Shown piece after piece: positions 8,692-17,775 of a DNA stretch of 64,000 nucleotides (position 1 is the first letter of the stretch; each line of letters starts with the position of its first letter). The notes under the pieces are model-generated. The model saw only the letters and a list, made by a program, of their open reading frames with translations. It searched no databases and was not told where the DNA came from. The stretch is from an uncultured Gammaproteobacteria bacterium (lineage in GTDB: Bacteria > Pseudomonadota > Gammaproteobacteria > Arenicellales > Poriferihabitantaceae): positions 1 through 64,000 of the forward strand of contig CALKKV010000011.1 in assembly GCA_937992195.1 (NCBI GenBank), read 5' to 3'. A program made the position numbers and the translations under genes.

Positions 8692-9586
8692 CTTTTAATC
8701 CGCTGGACTTATGCAAAAACCAATCGACAACAAAGTTTACGCCGATGGTTAACAATGCGATTGCCATGGCTGGGATCAGTGGGGTGTAGTCATCGAATGT
8801 GATGAGATCTGCTGTGTCTCTTACCATTGAGCCCCAATCTGCAGTTGGTGGCTGTATGCCAAGACCAAGAAAGCTCAGCGCGCTGATGGTGAGAAATACG
8901 AAACAAAACCGCAGACCGAATTCGGCGGCGAGCGGCGGCATGATATTCGGCAATATTTCTCGGATAGTGATCCAGCCTAATCCTTCGCCTCGCAAGCGAG
9001 CGGATTCAATAAAATCCATTACCACCACATTGACACTGACTGCACGAGTTATTCGAAACACACGGGTAGAGTCCAATACACCAATAATTAAAACCATATT
9101 GACGACGGACTGACCGAAGATAGTCAGCAGTAACATCGCGAAAATCAGTACCGGAATTGCCATTAACACATCAACAATTCGGCTAAGTATCTGATCGGTC
9201 CAGCCACCAATTGCAGCGGCGAGCAAACCGCATATCCCGCCAAGAAGAAATGCGAGGAGTGTCGTTAAAAATGCAATTCCTACCGTATTTCTTGCGCCAA
9301 AAATAATACGCGTCAGCATATCTCGACCGAGATTGTCGGTTCCCAGAAGGAATTCATCGCTCCATTCTTCAAACTGATTTCCGACAATTTCTGCCTCGCC
9401 ATAGGGTGCGATCCAGGGCGCAAAAAGCGCAACGAAGACATAGGTAACTATAACGAGTAAACCAAACTTCGCACTAAGGGGCGCTTTGCGGAGCTCCCGC
9501 AAAACCACAGTGAGTTTGCTTTCGACTTGCCTAAGAGGGGGCGGGCTGCTGTCGGCAGTGTCGATTGTTTTCGGTTGCTCGCTCAT
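8681..9586 (-). CDS. ABC transporter permease, DppC/OppC type
   Basis: 301-residue inner-membrane permease with an N-terminal helix after a charged tail (GLLVIVTYVFVALFAPWIAP), the family segment LLGTDNLGRDMLTRIIFGAR, and the EAA-type coupling loop ESARLRGEGLGWITIREILPN (21 residues; key residues E-A-G-I-LPN). It pairs with the DppB-type permease; its ATG overlaps the stop codon of that gene by 4 bases (ATGA on the minus strand), and its own 3' end overlaps the ATPase gene by 11 bases, so all three are translationally coupled. Confidence 0.92.
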   Translation of the reverse strand: MSEQPKTIDTADSSPPPLRQVESKLTVVLRELRKAPLSAKFGLLVIVTYVFVALFAPWIAPYGEAEIVGNQFEEWSDEFLLGTDNLGRDMLTRIIFGARNTVGIAFLTTLLAFLLGGICGLLAAAIGGWTDQILSRIVDVLMAIPVLIFAMLLLTIFGQSVVNMVLIIGVLDSTRVFRITRAVSVNVVVMDFIESARLRGEGLGWITIREILPNIMPPLAAEFGLRFCFVFLTISALSFLGLGIQPPTADWGSMVRDTADLITFDDYTPLIPAMAIALLTIGVNFVVDWFLHKSSGLKDEH

Positions 9587-10539
9587 TTTGGATGCAATAG
9601 TCTGGGATTAGTCAGGATCGACAAGATATCCGCAATCAAGTTGAGAAGAATGTAGGTTGCCGCAAAAATAAGGCAGCAGGCTTGTACAACGGGTAAGTCC
9701 CGACGCGACACGGAGTCAACTAATAACTGCCCCAATCCTGGATAAACGAACACCACTTCTACTACAACTACCCCAACAATAAGATATGCCAGGTTAAGGA
9801 CGATGACGTTAATGATTGGAGCCCAGGCATTGGGTAATGCGTGGTGGGTAATAATTCGTCTTCGCGTCATGCCTTTCAACGCCGCCATTTCGATATAGGG
9901 ACTCGCGAGAAGATTGATAATTGCCGCACGGGTCATTCGCATCATGTGCGCGACTACTACCAGTGTGAGCGTGAGTGCTGGAAGAAATGTGCGATACATT
10001 CGCTCAAGTATCGGCGTGTCTAAAGTAACGTTGGCAAGACTGGGGAAAAATCCCCATTTCACCGATACAAACAGCATCAGAATGTATGCAACAAAAAATT
10101 CCGGTGTGGAGATTGAACTCAGGGTAACGACGTTTACCGAGCGGTCGTACCAGGTGTTGCGATACAGGGCAGCCAGAATTCCTAACACCAACGCTAGCGG
10201 TACTGCAATAAATGCTGCATAGAGAGCAAGAAAAAGCGTGTTGGCAAACCGTCCGCCAATCAGTTCGGATATTTCGCGCTTGTTGCCGATGGAGACGCCA
10301 AAGTCTCCCTGCAGGATGCCGCCAAGCCAGCTGAAGTAACGAGTGTGGAGCGGTTGATCGAGCCCCATCTGTTTTCGCAATGCGTTCACCGTGTCTTCGG
10401 TTGCGGATTGACCGAGCATTGCTTGTGCTGCATCTCCAGGAAGCAGGCTGACAGAGAAAAAGATGATGAGGGAGACGACAAACAGGGTAAGAAGTCCCAG
10501 AGATATTCTCTGTATCAGCATTCTTACGATGTCATTCAC
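9583..10539 (-). CDS. ABC transporter permease, DppB/OppB type
   Basis: 318-residue inner-membrane permease. The N-terminal helix MLIQRISLGLLTLFVVSLII and the segment LPGDAAQAMLG are typical of this family, as is the coupling loop around MAALKGMTRRRIITHHALPN. GTG at 10539 is taken as the start because GGAGG lies 9 bases upstream; an ATG at residue 7 is the alternative. It is the first gene of the minus-strand transporter operon, divergent from the binding-protein gene with 343 bases between. Confidence 0.92.
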   Translation of the reverse strand: MNDIVRMLIQRISLGLLTLFVVSLIIFFSVSLLPGDAAQAMLGQSATEDTVNALRKQMGLDQPLHTRYFSWLGGILQGDFGVSIGNKREISELIGGRFANTLFLALYAAFIAVPLALVLGILAALYRNTWYDRSVNVVTLSSISTPEFFVAYILMLFVSVKWGFFPSLANVTLDTPILERMYRTFLPALTLTLVVVAHMMRMTRAAIINLLASPYIEMAALKGMTRRRIITHHALPNAWAPIINVIVLNLAYLIVGVVVVEVVFVYPGLGQLLVDSVSRRDLPVVQACCLIFAATYILLNLIADILSILTNPRLLHPK

Positions 10540-10882
10540 TCTAAGGTTCCTCCGATTTGGGGCAATGGATTAAGCAGCTATTTGGATGAAATTTGGTATA
10601 ACAAACAGATGCTTAGGGCACGGGAGCAGGGATGATTGGTTGTCGATTTTTGATTGTATTTCATAACTCCTCGGTATTATTATGGCAAACATCGCCGGTA
10701 TAGACAAAGCGTTTTTGTGCCGAGTCCGTTTCGCGACGAATGTGAACAAAAAAATATGCACAAAAAAGGGTATAGTTAGGGTAGGAATAGCGCCTCCTTG
10801 ACCTAGATCAGTGTTCTGGAGTGCAATAAGAATTTCCAGGACTTGTTGAAATAGATAACCGATTTATCGAGGAACAAAACGA
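10540..10882. promoter_or_regulatory. Divergent promoter region between transporter operon and its binding protein
   Basis: A 343-base gap separates the minus-strand permease operon from the plus-strand binding-protein gene, so it must contain two promoters and probably a shared operator. A TTGACC hexamer at 10798-10803 is a possible -35 for the binding protein, but no convincing -10 at the usual spacing was seen. A 63-codon frame on the minus strand here is not supported by a ribosome-binding site. Confidence 0.5.
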
Positions 10883-12547
10883 ATGCTAAGAAAATTTAAC
10901 CTATTAAATAAAATAGACCTTTCGCTCGGCATAGCCGACCGAGAAAAGGCGCACCAGGTACAAAGGTTACAAAGTGATTTTGAAACAGGTGGTATTAGCC
11001 GACGTGGGTTTATGACCGGCGCACTAGCGCTGGGTGTGTCCATGACTGCTGCCTCTGCATTATTAAACAGAGCTGAAGCTGCGACACCAAAAAAAGGTGG
11101 CCGTGCAAGAGTGGCTCTGACCGGTGGTGCGACCAGCGATACTTTGGATCCAGGTCAAATTCTCGACCTTTATATGCTGAATCTGCAGTTCGGTCAGCTG
11201 AGAAACGGTTTGACTGAAGTTGCCTCCAATGGAGATCTGATACCTGAGCTTGCCGAGAGCTGGGATTCAAGTGCTGACGCAGCAACCTGGACATTTAAAA
11301 TTCGACAAGGTGTGGAGTTCAGTAATGGTAAATCTCTGACACCGGAAGACGTTGTCGATTCGCTGAACCACCACTTAGGCGAGGAATCTACTTCTGCAGC
11401 CAAAGGTATTTTGAGTGGCGTCGAGTCAGTTAAAGCTGATGGCGACACCGTGGTCGTTAGTTTGAGCGGTGGCGATGCAGATTTTCCATTTTTAATGAGT
11501 GATTACCATTTGAATATTTGCCCATCCAAGGGTGATGGCACGATCGATTGGGAATCCGGAGTTGGAACCGGCGGGTATATGCTCGTTGAGCATGAGCCAG
11601 GTGTGCGGTCGCTAACCAAGCGCAATCCAAACTATTGGAAAGAAGGCATGGCGCATTTCGACGAAGTCGAGATACTACAAATTGCCGATGCTAGCGCGCG
11701 TAGTAATGCACTGCGTACTGGTGAAGTCGATGCCATGAATAACGTCGATGTGAAAACCATTGATCGTTTGAAGAAGATTTCGGGCATCAATATCAAAGAC
11801 ACAACGGGCAACAAGCAAATTACCCTGCCGATGCACACCAATGTGGCGCCGTTCGACGACAATAATGTTCGTCTCGCAATCAAGCACATTGTGGATCGTG
11901 AGCAATGGCTGGACAAAGTGGTCTACGGATACGGTCAGCTGGGTAACGATAACCCAATTGGCCCTGCGAATATTTATCGTGCTACCACTGATGAGCTGCC
12001 ACAACGATCTTATGATCCTGACAAAGCGAAGTTCTATCTTAAGGAAGCTGGATTGGAGAATGTCTCGATTCAATTCCATGCAGCAGAAACCGGTTTTGGT
12101 GGTGCGGTTGATGCCGGTCAGCTAATGCGCGAATCAGCGAAACCTGCTGGGATTGATATCGAAGTTATTCGCGAGCCGGATGATGGCTACTGGTCTAACG
12201 TTTGGCAAAAGAAGCCTTTCTGCGCCTGTTACTGGAGTGGTCGGCCGACTGAGAACTGGATCTTTTCTCAAATTTATGCGGCGGATGCGAGCTGGAACGA
12301 CACCAATTGGAAGCATGAGAAATTTAATAAATTGCTTCTTCAGGGCCGTGCCGAGCTAGATACCACGAAGCGTCGTGAAATCTATGTTGAAATGCAACAA
12401 ATCATTAACGAAGAAGGTGGTGTTTGCTTGCCACTGTTCCAGAGTGACGTGATGGCATTCAACGATAAACTGGCTGTTCCTGAAGTAACTGGTAATAACT
12501 GGGAGCTTGACGGCGGTAAGTTTAACGAGCGCTGGTGGTTCAGCTAA
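10883..12547 (+). CDS. ABC transporter substrate-binding protein, peptide/nickel family (Tat-exported)
   Basis: 554-residue periplasmic binding protein of the DppA/OppA (SBP_bac_5) family: GGRARVALTGGATSDTLDP after the signal, then LAESWDSSADAATWTFKIR and the segment VGTGGYMLVEHEPG are family hallmarks. The leader is a twin-arginine signal with SRRGF at residues 39-43, a hydrophobic core and cleavage near AEA at 64-66; the 38-residue region before the RR motif is unusually long. ATG 10883 has GAGGA 10 bases upstream. It delivers the substrate to the divergent permease-ATPase operon. Tat export suggests folding before transport. The ligand is unknown; position suggests a quaternary ammonium or sulfonium compound or a conjugate of one. 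Confidence 0.9.
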   Translation: MLRKFNLLNKIDLSLGIADREKAHQVQRLQSDFETGGISRRGFMTGALALGVSMTAASALLNRAEAATPKKGGRARVALTGGATSDTLDPGQILDLYMLNLQFGQLRNGLTEVASNGDLIPELAESWDSSADAATWTFKIRQGVEFSNGKSLTPEDVVDSLNHHLGEESTSAAKGILSGVESVKADGDTVVVSLSGGDADFPFLMSDYHLNICPSKGDGTIDWESGVGTGGYMLVEHEPGVRSLTKRNPNYWKEGMAHFDEVEILQIADASARSNALRTGEVDAMNNVDVKTIDRLKKISGINIKDTTGNKQITLPMHTNVAPFDDNNVRLAIKHIVDREQWLDKVVYGYGQLGNDNPIGPANIYRATTDELPQRSYDPDKAKFYLKEAGLENVSIQFHAAETGFGGAVDAGQLMRESAKPAGIDIEVIREPDDGYWSNVWQKKPFCACYWSGRPTENWIFSQIYAADASWNDTNWKHEKFNKLLLQGRAELDTTKRREIYVEMQQIINEEGGVCLPLFQSDVMAFNDKLAVPEVTGNNWELDGGKFNERWWFS

Positions 12548-12568
12548 ACCTCTGTGCTGTTCGAAGAA

Positions 12569-12595
12569 AAGGCCGGTGTAGACCGGCCTTTTTTT
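12569..12595 (+). terminator. Rho-independent terminator of the binding-protein gene
   Basis: Perfect 8-bp stem AAGGCCGG / CCGGCCTT with a 6-base loop (12577-12582), followed by a run of T to 12595. It lies 21 bases after the binding-protein stop. The T-run overlaps the TAA of the convergent acyl-CoA synthetase gene, so the structure probably separates both transcripts. Confidence 0.9.
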
Positions 12596-14708
12596 ATGCC
12601 TGACATAAATCCGCTGTCTTACGAATCATTACGTCGGCGGCTACAGCTCCCTCGGGAGTGAGCATCAATGGGTTGATCTCCATTTCCAGAAGGGTGTCGG
12701 ACAGTGAAATCGCAAATGTCGCAATCGATGCAATACAGTTTGCAAGTTGATTCAAGTCTACTTTTTGCCGACCGCGAAAGCCCTCGAGTAAAGGGAAAGT
12801 TTTCAGGCTTTTTAAAGCTTCAATTATCTGTGCATTAGATACCGGTAGTAGAAGTGTCGCCTTGTCATTGATTAGCTCAACCATTACGCCACCGCTGGCG
12901 ATGACCATCACCATTCCAAACTGTGCGTCGCGCGTAATTCCCACTAGCAATTCAGCAATAATATCGCTCTGCATCGCTTCTACCAGAAACTCGTCGATCT
13001 CGAGGTCAGCCGTGTGGTTATGCACATCCTTTTTCATTGTTTGCACTGACTCGATCAGCTCCTTTTGATTTCGAATATTTAACCTGACGGCGCCGACTTC
13101 CGTCTTATGCGGCAGCTTTTCACTAATTGCTTTCAATACAACAGGGTAGCCGACCGTTGTAGCAGATTTTTCTATGCTTTCTTCTCCCGCTTTCAGACTG
13201 TTCGGCACGTTTACACCGGCGTTCTTTAACGCTTGTTTTCCCTGCCATTCGTCCAAGAGAATAGCTGTAGATGTAGTTGGATTAAGCAACGGTTCAATTA
13301 ATTTTACAGCGCGTTGATCTTCTAAAAGCATCGCTTTTCGAGAGCCATATCGACAGGCATTTGCCAATGCAGCAACACCGTTATCCAATCCCTGTAGTGG
13401 TGTGATTCCGCGCTCGATTAATATAGATCGAATTTTCGCATCGATGTTTTCAGGTAAATCACTGCAAACAGCTGCCGGTATTTTCAGCTGCGAACAAGCG
13501 TCTGCGAATGACAAAGCGTCGTTCATATAAGGCGTTTGGTCTGCATGAATGTGCGCTGGTGGAAAGTCCTGGATGATGCATGCTGCGTCATATCCATCCT
13601 GAACCATCGCGCTAAACACCTTTGGCATCACTTCCCGATTACCCCACAGTGGAGTAGTGTAGTCCAGCGGGTTTGTGACCGTGGCAATTTCCGGTAACAA
13701 TGCATCAAGCGCTTGAGTTGATTTATTCGACGGTGGTGGTAAAAAGAGATCTACCTGATCGCAGGCGTCAGCGAGCATAGCGGCATCACCGCCAGAACAT
13801 GTGAAGCCGGCAATGCGCTTGCCTGATGGCGCCCCTGAAACAGAAAGAAACTTAAGCGTCTCTAGCATCTCCGAAGGTGAGTTACAGCGAATGATGCCTA
13901 AGCGGTCAAATAGCGCTTGGAACGCATCGTCGGAACCAGAAAGTGAACCGGTATGGGTTACCGAAAGTTCCGCCGCAATTTTTGATCGACCCGCTTTAAT
14001 AATAGTGATTGGTTTCGAGAGCGACAGCGCTTTGTAAGCCGCTTTAGAAAACGCGTTTACGTTGTGAATACCTTCGGCATAAATGCCGATAGCGCGGACT
14101 CTTTCATCATCAAGCAATACCTCCATATAATCTTCAATGGCGAGCACAGATTGATTGCCAGCGGAGACGATATGGGTGATTGGAACGGACCGATCGTTCA
14201 TTGTCATGTTTGCCGGAAGCATGCCGCTTTGCATAATCAGCGCAATACCTTGGCTGCAATTGTGCCGACCTGCACCGAAGGGCCATAAAGTCGCGCCGTT
14301 AGTGTAGTTCACTACCCCATAACAATTCGGGCCAACGAATGCCATATCGCCTGCTGCATCGACCAGCTGTCGCTCCAATGTTTGGCCGTCCTCTCCGAGC
14401 TCGGCATAGCCTGCGGTAAAACACACGGCTCCGCCTGCCCCAATCTTGCTGAGTTCTTTGATCACGTCACAAGTAGCAGACCGAGGAGTCGCAATAAAAA
14501 CTGCGTCGGGGGCCTCGGGTAAATCGGCTACCGAGGGAAAACAAGGGACGCCACCAAGCGTTTCCCGGCTGGGATTTACTCCCCACACGGGGCCGGAAAA
14601 AGTCTGCGCGCATTGTTTGGCGCTAAAAGCCGCGTCATCACCTCCGATAAAGGCGATATGCCGCGGGTTGAGCAATCGATCGAGATTGCGTCGCATAGTC
14701 GATTTCAT
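12594..14708 (-). CDS. NDP-forming acyl-CoA synthetase (ACD superfamily, fused alpha-beta)
   Basis: 704 residues combining a CoA-binding Rossmann domain (1-130), succinyl-CoA-ligase-like domains (150-460; GPNCYG at 126-131, phospho-His H252 in SVTHTGSLSG) and an ATP-grasp domain (490-700; YPVVLKAISEKLPHKTEVG, MEINPLML). The family couples acid + CoA + ATP to acyl-CoA + ADP + Pi, reversibly. Members include acetate-CoA ligase, FerA feruloyl-CoA synthetase and DddX, the ATP-dependent DMSP lyase. Divergent to the CaiD-LcdH-BKACE operon with 166 bases between, it could activate crotonobetaine or carnitine, recover ATP from betainyl-CoA, or be DddX-like. A conspicuous Trp355 follows the NPLDYTTPLW segment in the substrate domain, which could suit a cationic ligand; that is inference. 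Confidence 0.85.
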   Translation of the reverse strand: MKSTMRRNLDRLLNPRHIAFIGGDDAAFSAKQCAQTFSGPVWGVNPSRETLGGVPCFPSVADLPEAPDAVFIATPRSATCDVIKELSKIGAGGAVCFTAGYAELGEDGQTLERQLVDAAGDMAFVGPNCYGVVNYTNGATLWPFGAGRHNCSQGIALIMQSGMLPANMTMNDRSVPITHIVSAGNQSVLAIEDYMEVLLDDERVRAIGIYAEGIHNVNAFSKAAYKALSLSKPITIIKAGRSKIAAELSVTHTGSLSGSDDAFQALFDRLGIIRCNSPSEMLETLKFLSVSGAPSGKRIAGFTCSGGDAAMLADACDQVDLFLPPPSNKSTQALDALLPEIATVTNPLDYTTPLWGNREVMPKVFSAMVQDGYDAACIIQDFPPAHIHADQTPYMNDALSFADACSQLKIPAAVCSDLPENIDAKIRSILIERGITPLQGLDNGVAALANACRYGSRKAMLLEDQRAVKLIEPLLNPTTSTAILLDEWQGKQALKNAGVNVPNSLKAGEESIEKSATTVGYPVVLKAISEKLPHKTEVGAVRLNIRNQKELIESVQTMKKDVHNHTADLEIDEFLVEAMQSDIIAELLVGITRDAQFGMVMVIASGGVMVELINDKATLLLPVSNAQIIEALKSLKTFPLLEGFRGRQKVDLNQLANCIASIATFAISLSDTLLEMEINPLMLTPEGAVAADVMIRKTADLCQA

Positions 14709-14874
14709 ATCATCAGTATCGGGAGCTGTCTCAATAATTCAAAAGTAGAATGCGCACTTGATAAGGGTCGTTAGCGGATAGGCTGCGCCGGCATTTAATG
14801 CTCGCACGCTTGTACCAATTTGAGAAGGCTTGATCTACACTTCTTGGCAACAAAATATTTGCAAACGAATCGCT

Positions 14875-15687
14875 ATGTATACCGGAGATCAAGAAGTACA
14901 GGTTAATTGTGAGGGCGCTATCATGTTGATTAAAATCGACCGACCTAAAGCCAACGCGATTGATTTACCTACGAGCCGGAAGTTGGGCGAAGCTTTCGTG
15001 CACTTCCGCGATAACGATGCGTTAAAAGTAGCGATTATTACAGGGGCTGGTGAAAAGATTTTTTCCGCGGGATGGGATCTAAAAGCGCTTGAGCAAGGTG
15101 AAATGCCGCTGGAGAACTGGTGGGAATCAGAAGATGCAAGTCTCGGTGGATTTGCCGGGATTACCGAAATGTGGTCATTAAAAAAACCGGTGATTGCGGC
15201 GCTGAATGGATTGACAATCGGTGGCGGCTTTGAGATCGCACTGGCCTGCGATTTAATCATCGCAGCCGATCATGTTGAGTTTTCATTACCTGAATTACCG
15301 CTGGGCATTATTCCCGATGCTGGAGCGATTCAGCGCTTGCCAAAAAGACTGCCGTATAATATCGCACTGGAGATGCTGTATCTTGGCAGGCGGATGCCTG
15401 CTACAGAAGCCGCGCATTATGGATTGATTAATAAAGTAGTTCCCGCAGATGAGTTGATGAGTTCTGCTATGGAGTGGGCAAACAAATTGTCAAATGTTGC
15501 GCCGCTTGCATTGCAGGCAATTAAAGAAGTGCTAAGTTGTATCGAAAGTGAAACGGTTGAACAGGCGTTTCATAAAATGCGAAATAATGATCTGCCAATG
15601 TATCGTGCGATGCTTTCGTCTTCGGACGCAGAAGAAGGCATCAATGCGTTTGTTGAGAAACGCGAAGCAAAATTTGAAGGTACTTGA
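14875..15687 (+). CDS. Enoyl-CoA hydratase, CaiD-like (crotonobetainyl-CoA hydratase)
   Basis: 270 residues, crotonase fold. Oxyanion-hole segments are GEKIFSAGWDLKAL and GLTIGGGFEIALACDL; the acid/base segment FSLPELPLGIIPDAG is present. It closely resembles E. coli CaiD over the whole length (IDRPKANAID, AIITGAGEK, GWDLKA, GGFAG.TE, KKPVIAALNG), so hydration of crotonobetainyl-CoA to carnitinyl-CoA is the best guess; other short enoyl-CoA substrates are possible. ATG 14875 is preferred over TTG 14830 because it matches the N-terminus of CaiD. The stop codon overlaps the ATG of lcdH (TGATG), so translation is coupled. Confidence 0.82.
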   Translation: MYTGDQEVQVNCEGAIMLIKIDRPKANAIDLPTSRKLGEAFVHFRDNDALKVAIITGAGEKIFSAGWDLKALEQGEMPLENWWESEDASLGGFAGITEMWSLKKPVIAALNGLTIGGGFEIALACDLIIAADHVEFSLPELPLGIIPDAGAIQRLPKRLPYNIALEMLYLGRRMPATEAAHYGLINKVVPADELMSSAMEWANKLSNVAPLALQAIKEVLSCIESETVEQAFHKMRNNDLPMYRAMLSSSDAEEGINAFVEKREAKFEGT

Positions 15688-16646
15688 TGCTAGATCAAAA
15701 ACCAGAATCTGTTAAATATATCACCTGCATTGGCGCTGGACCTATTGGCGGTGGCTGGGCTGCGTACTATTTATCGCGGGGCTATCAAGTAACGAGCTAT
15801 CTTCACGATCCTTCGGAAATTGATCAACTTGAAAAACTTATTTCGAACGCCTGGATCAGTCTCGAGGAAATTGGTTTAGAACCTGGTGCATCATTAGATA
15901 ATTTTTCTTCGACTAGTGATTTAAGCAGCTCGATAGAGCGCGCAGAATTTATTCAAGAGAGTATCCCGGAAGTGCTGGAGCTTAAGCAAAATCTGTACAG
16001 TGAGCTTGGCGACTTGGTAGACCCGCTAGTAGTGATCGCTTCAAGTACTTCAGGTATGTCGATGACGGACATCTCCGCACGTTGTGCGACGCCGGAAAGA
16101 ACCGTCGTTGCGCATCCCTTTAATCCACCGTATCTTTTACCACTTGTTGAGATGATTGGTGGCGAACAAACTACCGCACAGGCATTAGAGTGGGCCAGAC
16201 AATTTTATCTTGTTGCTGGCAAAAGCCCTTTGGTTATGAAAAAGGAAATTCCCGGTTTTATCGCGACGCGACTACAGGAGGCTATTTGGCGTGAGGCGTT
16301 ACATATGGTGGCGAATGACGAAGCTACAGTAGAGCAAATCGATCAGGCCGTTGTAAATGGCCCGGGACCCCGATGGGCCTTAATGGGGCCATGTGAAATA
16401 TTCCATGTCGGTGGCGGTGAAGGAGGTATGGGGTATTGTTTGGATCAATTTGGTCCGGCTTTAAAGCTGCCCTGGACGCGTTTGGTGGCGCCTGAGTTAA
16501 CAGCGGAACTGCGAGAAGCAATGGTTGATGGTTGTGTTGAAATGACCGACGGAAAGGATTTCACGGCGTTAAGTCAAAAGATGAATACAGGTTTGGTTGA
16601 AATCGCCAAATTAAAGAAACAGCAATCTACAGAGAAGAAAAAATGA
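15687..16646 (+). CDS. lcdH: L-carnitine dehydrogenase
   Basis: 319 residues of the 3-hydroxyacyl-CoA dehydrogenase superfamily. It has the NAD motif [13 protein letters not shown], the catalytic segment [16 protein letters not shown] and a C-terminal domain with [11 protein letters not shown] and [21 protein letters not shown], which are features of L-carnitine dehydrogenase rather than of acyl-CoA-specific members. It would oxidise L-carnitine to 3-dehydrocarnitine with NAD. Many homologues carry a fused C-terminal thioesterase that releases betaine from betainyl-CoA; this one ends at residue 319 without it. ATG 15687 shares one base with the upstream stop, and its own stop overlaps the next ATG by 4 bases. 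Confidence 0.85.
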   Translation: MLDQKPESVKYITCIGAGPIGGGWAAYYLSRGYQVTSYLHDPSEIDQLEKLISNAWISLEEIGLEPGASLDNFSSTSDLSSSIERAEFIQESIPEVLELKQNLYSELGDLVDPLVVIASSTSGMSMTDISARCATPERTVVAHPFNPPYLLPLVEMIGGEQTTAQALEWARQFYLVAGKSPLVMKKEIPGFIATRLQEAIWREALHMVANDEATVEQIDQAVVNGPGPRWALMGPCEIFHVGGGEGGMGYCLDQFGPALKLPWTRLVAPELTAELREAMVDGCVEMTDGKDFTALSQKMNTGLVEIAKLKKQQSTEKKK

Positions 16647-17521
16647 ATCATGATGTCATTATTACCTGTGCGGTTACGGGAGCCGGCGCTACTACCGATA
16701 AGAGCGAACATGTACCAGTGACGCCAGAGCAAATCGCAGCCTCATCTATTGAGGCTGCTAAGGCGGGCGCTGCCGTTGTCCATGTTCATGTCAGAGATCC
16801 AGAAACCGGAGAGGGCTCTCGCGATGTTGGATTGTTTAAAGAAACAGTGAAACTGATTCGTGAGAGCGGCACTGATGTGATTTTAAATCTGACCGCAGGG
16901 ATGGGCGGCGACTGGGTGCCCGGTGATGAGGATCCTGCAATGCCTGGGGCCGGTACGGATATGATCGGTCCTGAAGAGCGATTGGCGCATGTTGTTGAGT
17001 GCAAGCCTGATATCTGTAGTTTGGATTGTGGGACTATGAATTTTGGTAATGGCAATTACACCTATATCAACACCGCGCCATTTCTCAGAAAGATGGCGAA
17101 AATGGTGCAAGACTTAGGCGTGAAGCCCGAGCTGGAAGTTTTTGATTTGGGACAGATTCGTCTCGCTCGAGCTTTAATTGACGAAGGCTTAATCGATGCG
17201 CCACCGTTATTTCAGATTTGCCTGGGGATACCCTGGGGAGCGGGAGCAGATACCGAAACTATGGCGGCAATGAAGCAAGCGTTACCGGCTGATGCGTTGT
17301 GGGCGGGGTTTGGCATTTCAAGAATGCAAATGCCTATGGTCGCACAGGCGGTGTTGTTGGGCGGGAACGTGCGTGTTGGGCTGGAAGATAATATTTATCT
17401 TGATCGCGGTGTATTAGCGACAAATGCAATGTTGGTGGAACGAGCTAGCGAGATTATTGAGCGGATGGGAGCAAGAATTTTAGGACCGGATGAGGCCAGA
17501 GCAAAAATTGGTTTGTCTTGA
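16643..17521 (+). CDS. Beta-keto acid cleavage enzyme (BKACE, DUF849), probable 3-dehydrocarnitine:acetyl-CoA type
   Basis: 292-residue TIM-barrel enzyme. The metal-binding [10 protein letters not shown] segment follows strand 2, and the barrel continues with [20 protein letters not shown] and [15 protein letters not shown] enzymes condense a beta-keto acid with acetyl-CoA and split it to a new acyl-CoA and acetoacetate. Directly after L-carnitine dehydrogenase with an ATGA overlap, 3-dehydrocarnitine is the natural substrate, giving betainyl-CoA and acetoacetate. Substrate assignment depends on context; other beta-keto acids remain possible. It ends the three-gene coupled operon. Confidence 0.87.
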   Translation: MNHDVIITCAVTGAGATTDKSEHVPVTPEQIAASSIEAAKAGAAVVHVHVRDPETGEGSRDVGLFKETVKLIRESGTDVILNLTAGMGGDWVPGDEDPAMPGAGTDMIGPEERLAHVVECKPDICSLDCGTMNFGNGNYTYINTAPFLRKMAKMVQDLGVKPELEVFDLGQIRLARALIDEGLIDAPPLFQICLGIPWGAGADTETMAAMKQALPADALWAGFGISRMQMPMVAQAVLLGGNVRVGLEDNIYLDRGVLATNAMLVERASEIIERMGARILGPDEARAKIGLS

Positions 17522-17742
17522 ATTATGGCCTTCAAGAATCTTGTTAAGAAACCTACAAAATTGTATAAGTTGTTGATTTTTATGGTTATTATAGATTAAT
17601 TGGTTGGTTGGCTTTTTAAAAAACCTTGAATTTCAGTAATTTAGCGCCATATGGCAAACAGGACGACGAATCACCAATGTGTAACATTTTGTAATCATTT
17701 GTGACTTTGACACTATTTTACCACTTAAAGGAGTATTCTATA

Positions 17743-17775
17743 ATGACTAAGGCTAATACTCCCGCACACATATGA
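17743..17775 (+). CDS. Ten-codon leader frame ahead of the 197-aa gene
   Basis: The only good Shine-Dalgarno sequence here (AAAGGAG, 17727-17733) precedes ATG 17743, which opens a 10-codon frame (MTKANTPAHI) whose TGA (17773-17775) overlaps the ATG of the next gene in an ATGA. The downstream gene has no ribosome-binding site of its own, so it seems to depend on translational coupling to this leader. A TATAAT at 17739-17744 overlaps the leader start and could be a competing -10 giving a shorter transcript. Confidence 0.45.
   Translation: MTKANTPAHI

Noticed and set aside
10570-10761. 63-codon minus-strand frame in the transporter promoter region
   Set aside because: No ribosome-binding site; AT-rich chance frame in a regulatory gap.
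11675-12079. 134-codon frame opposite the binding-protein gene
   Set aside because: Lies wholly within a well-supported gene and shows no domain.
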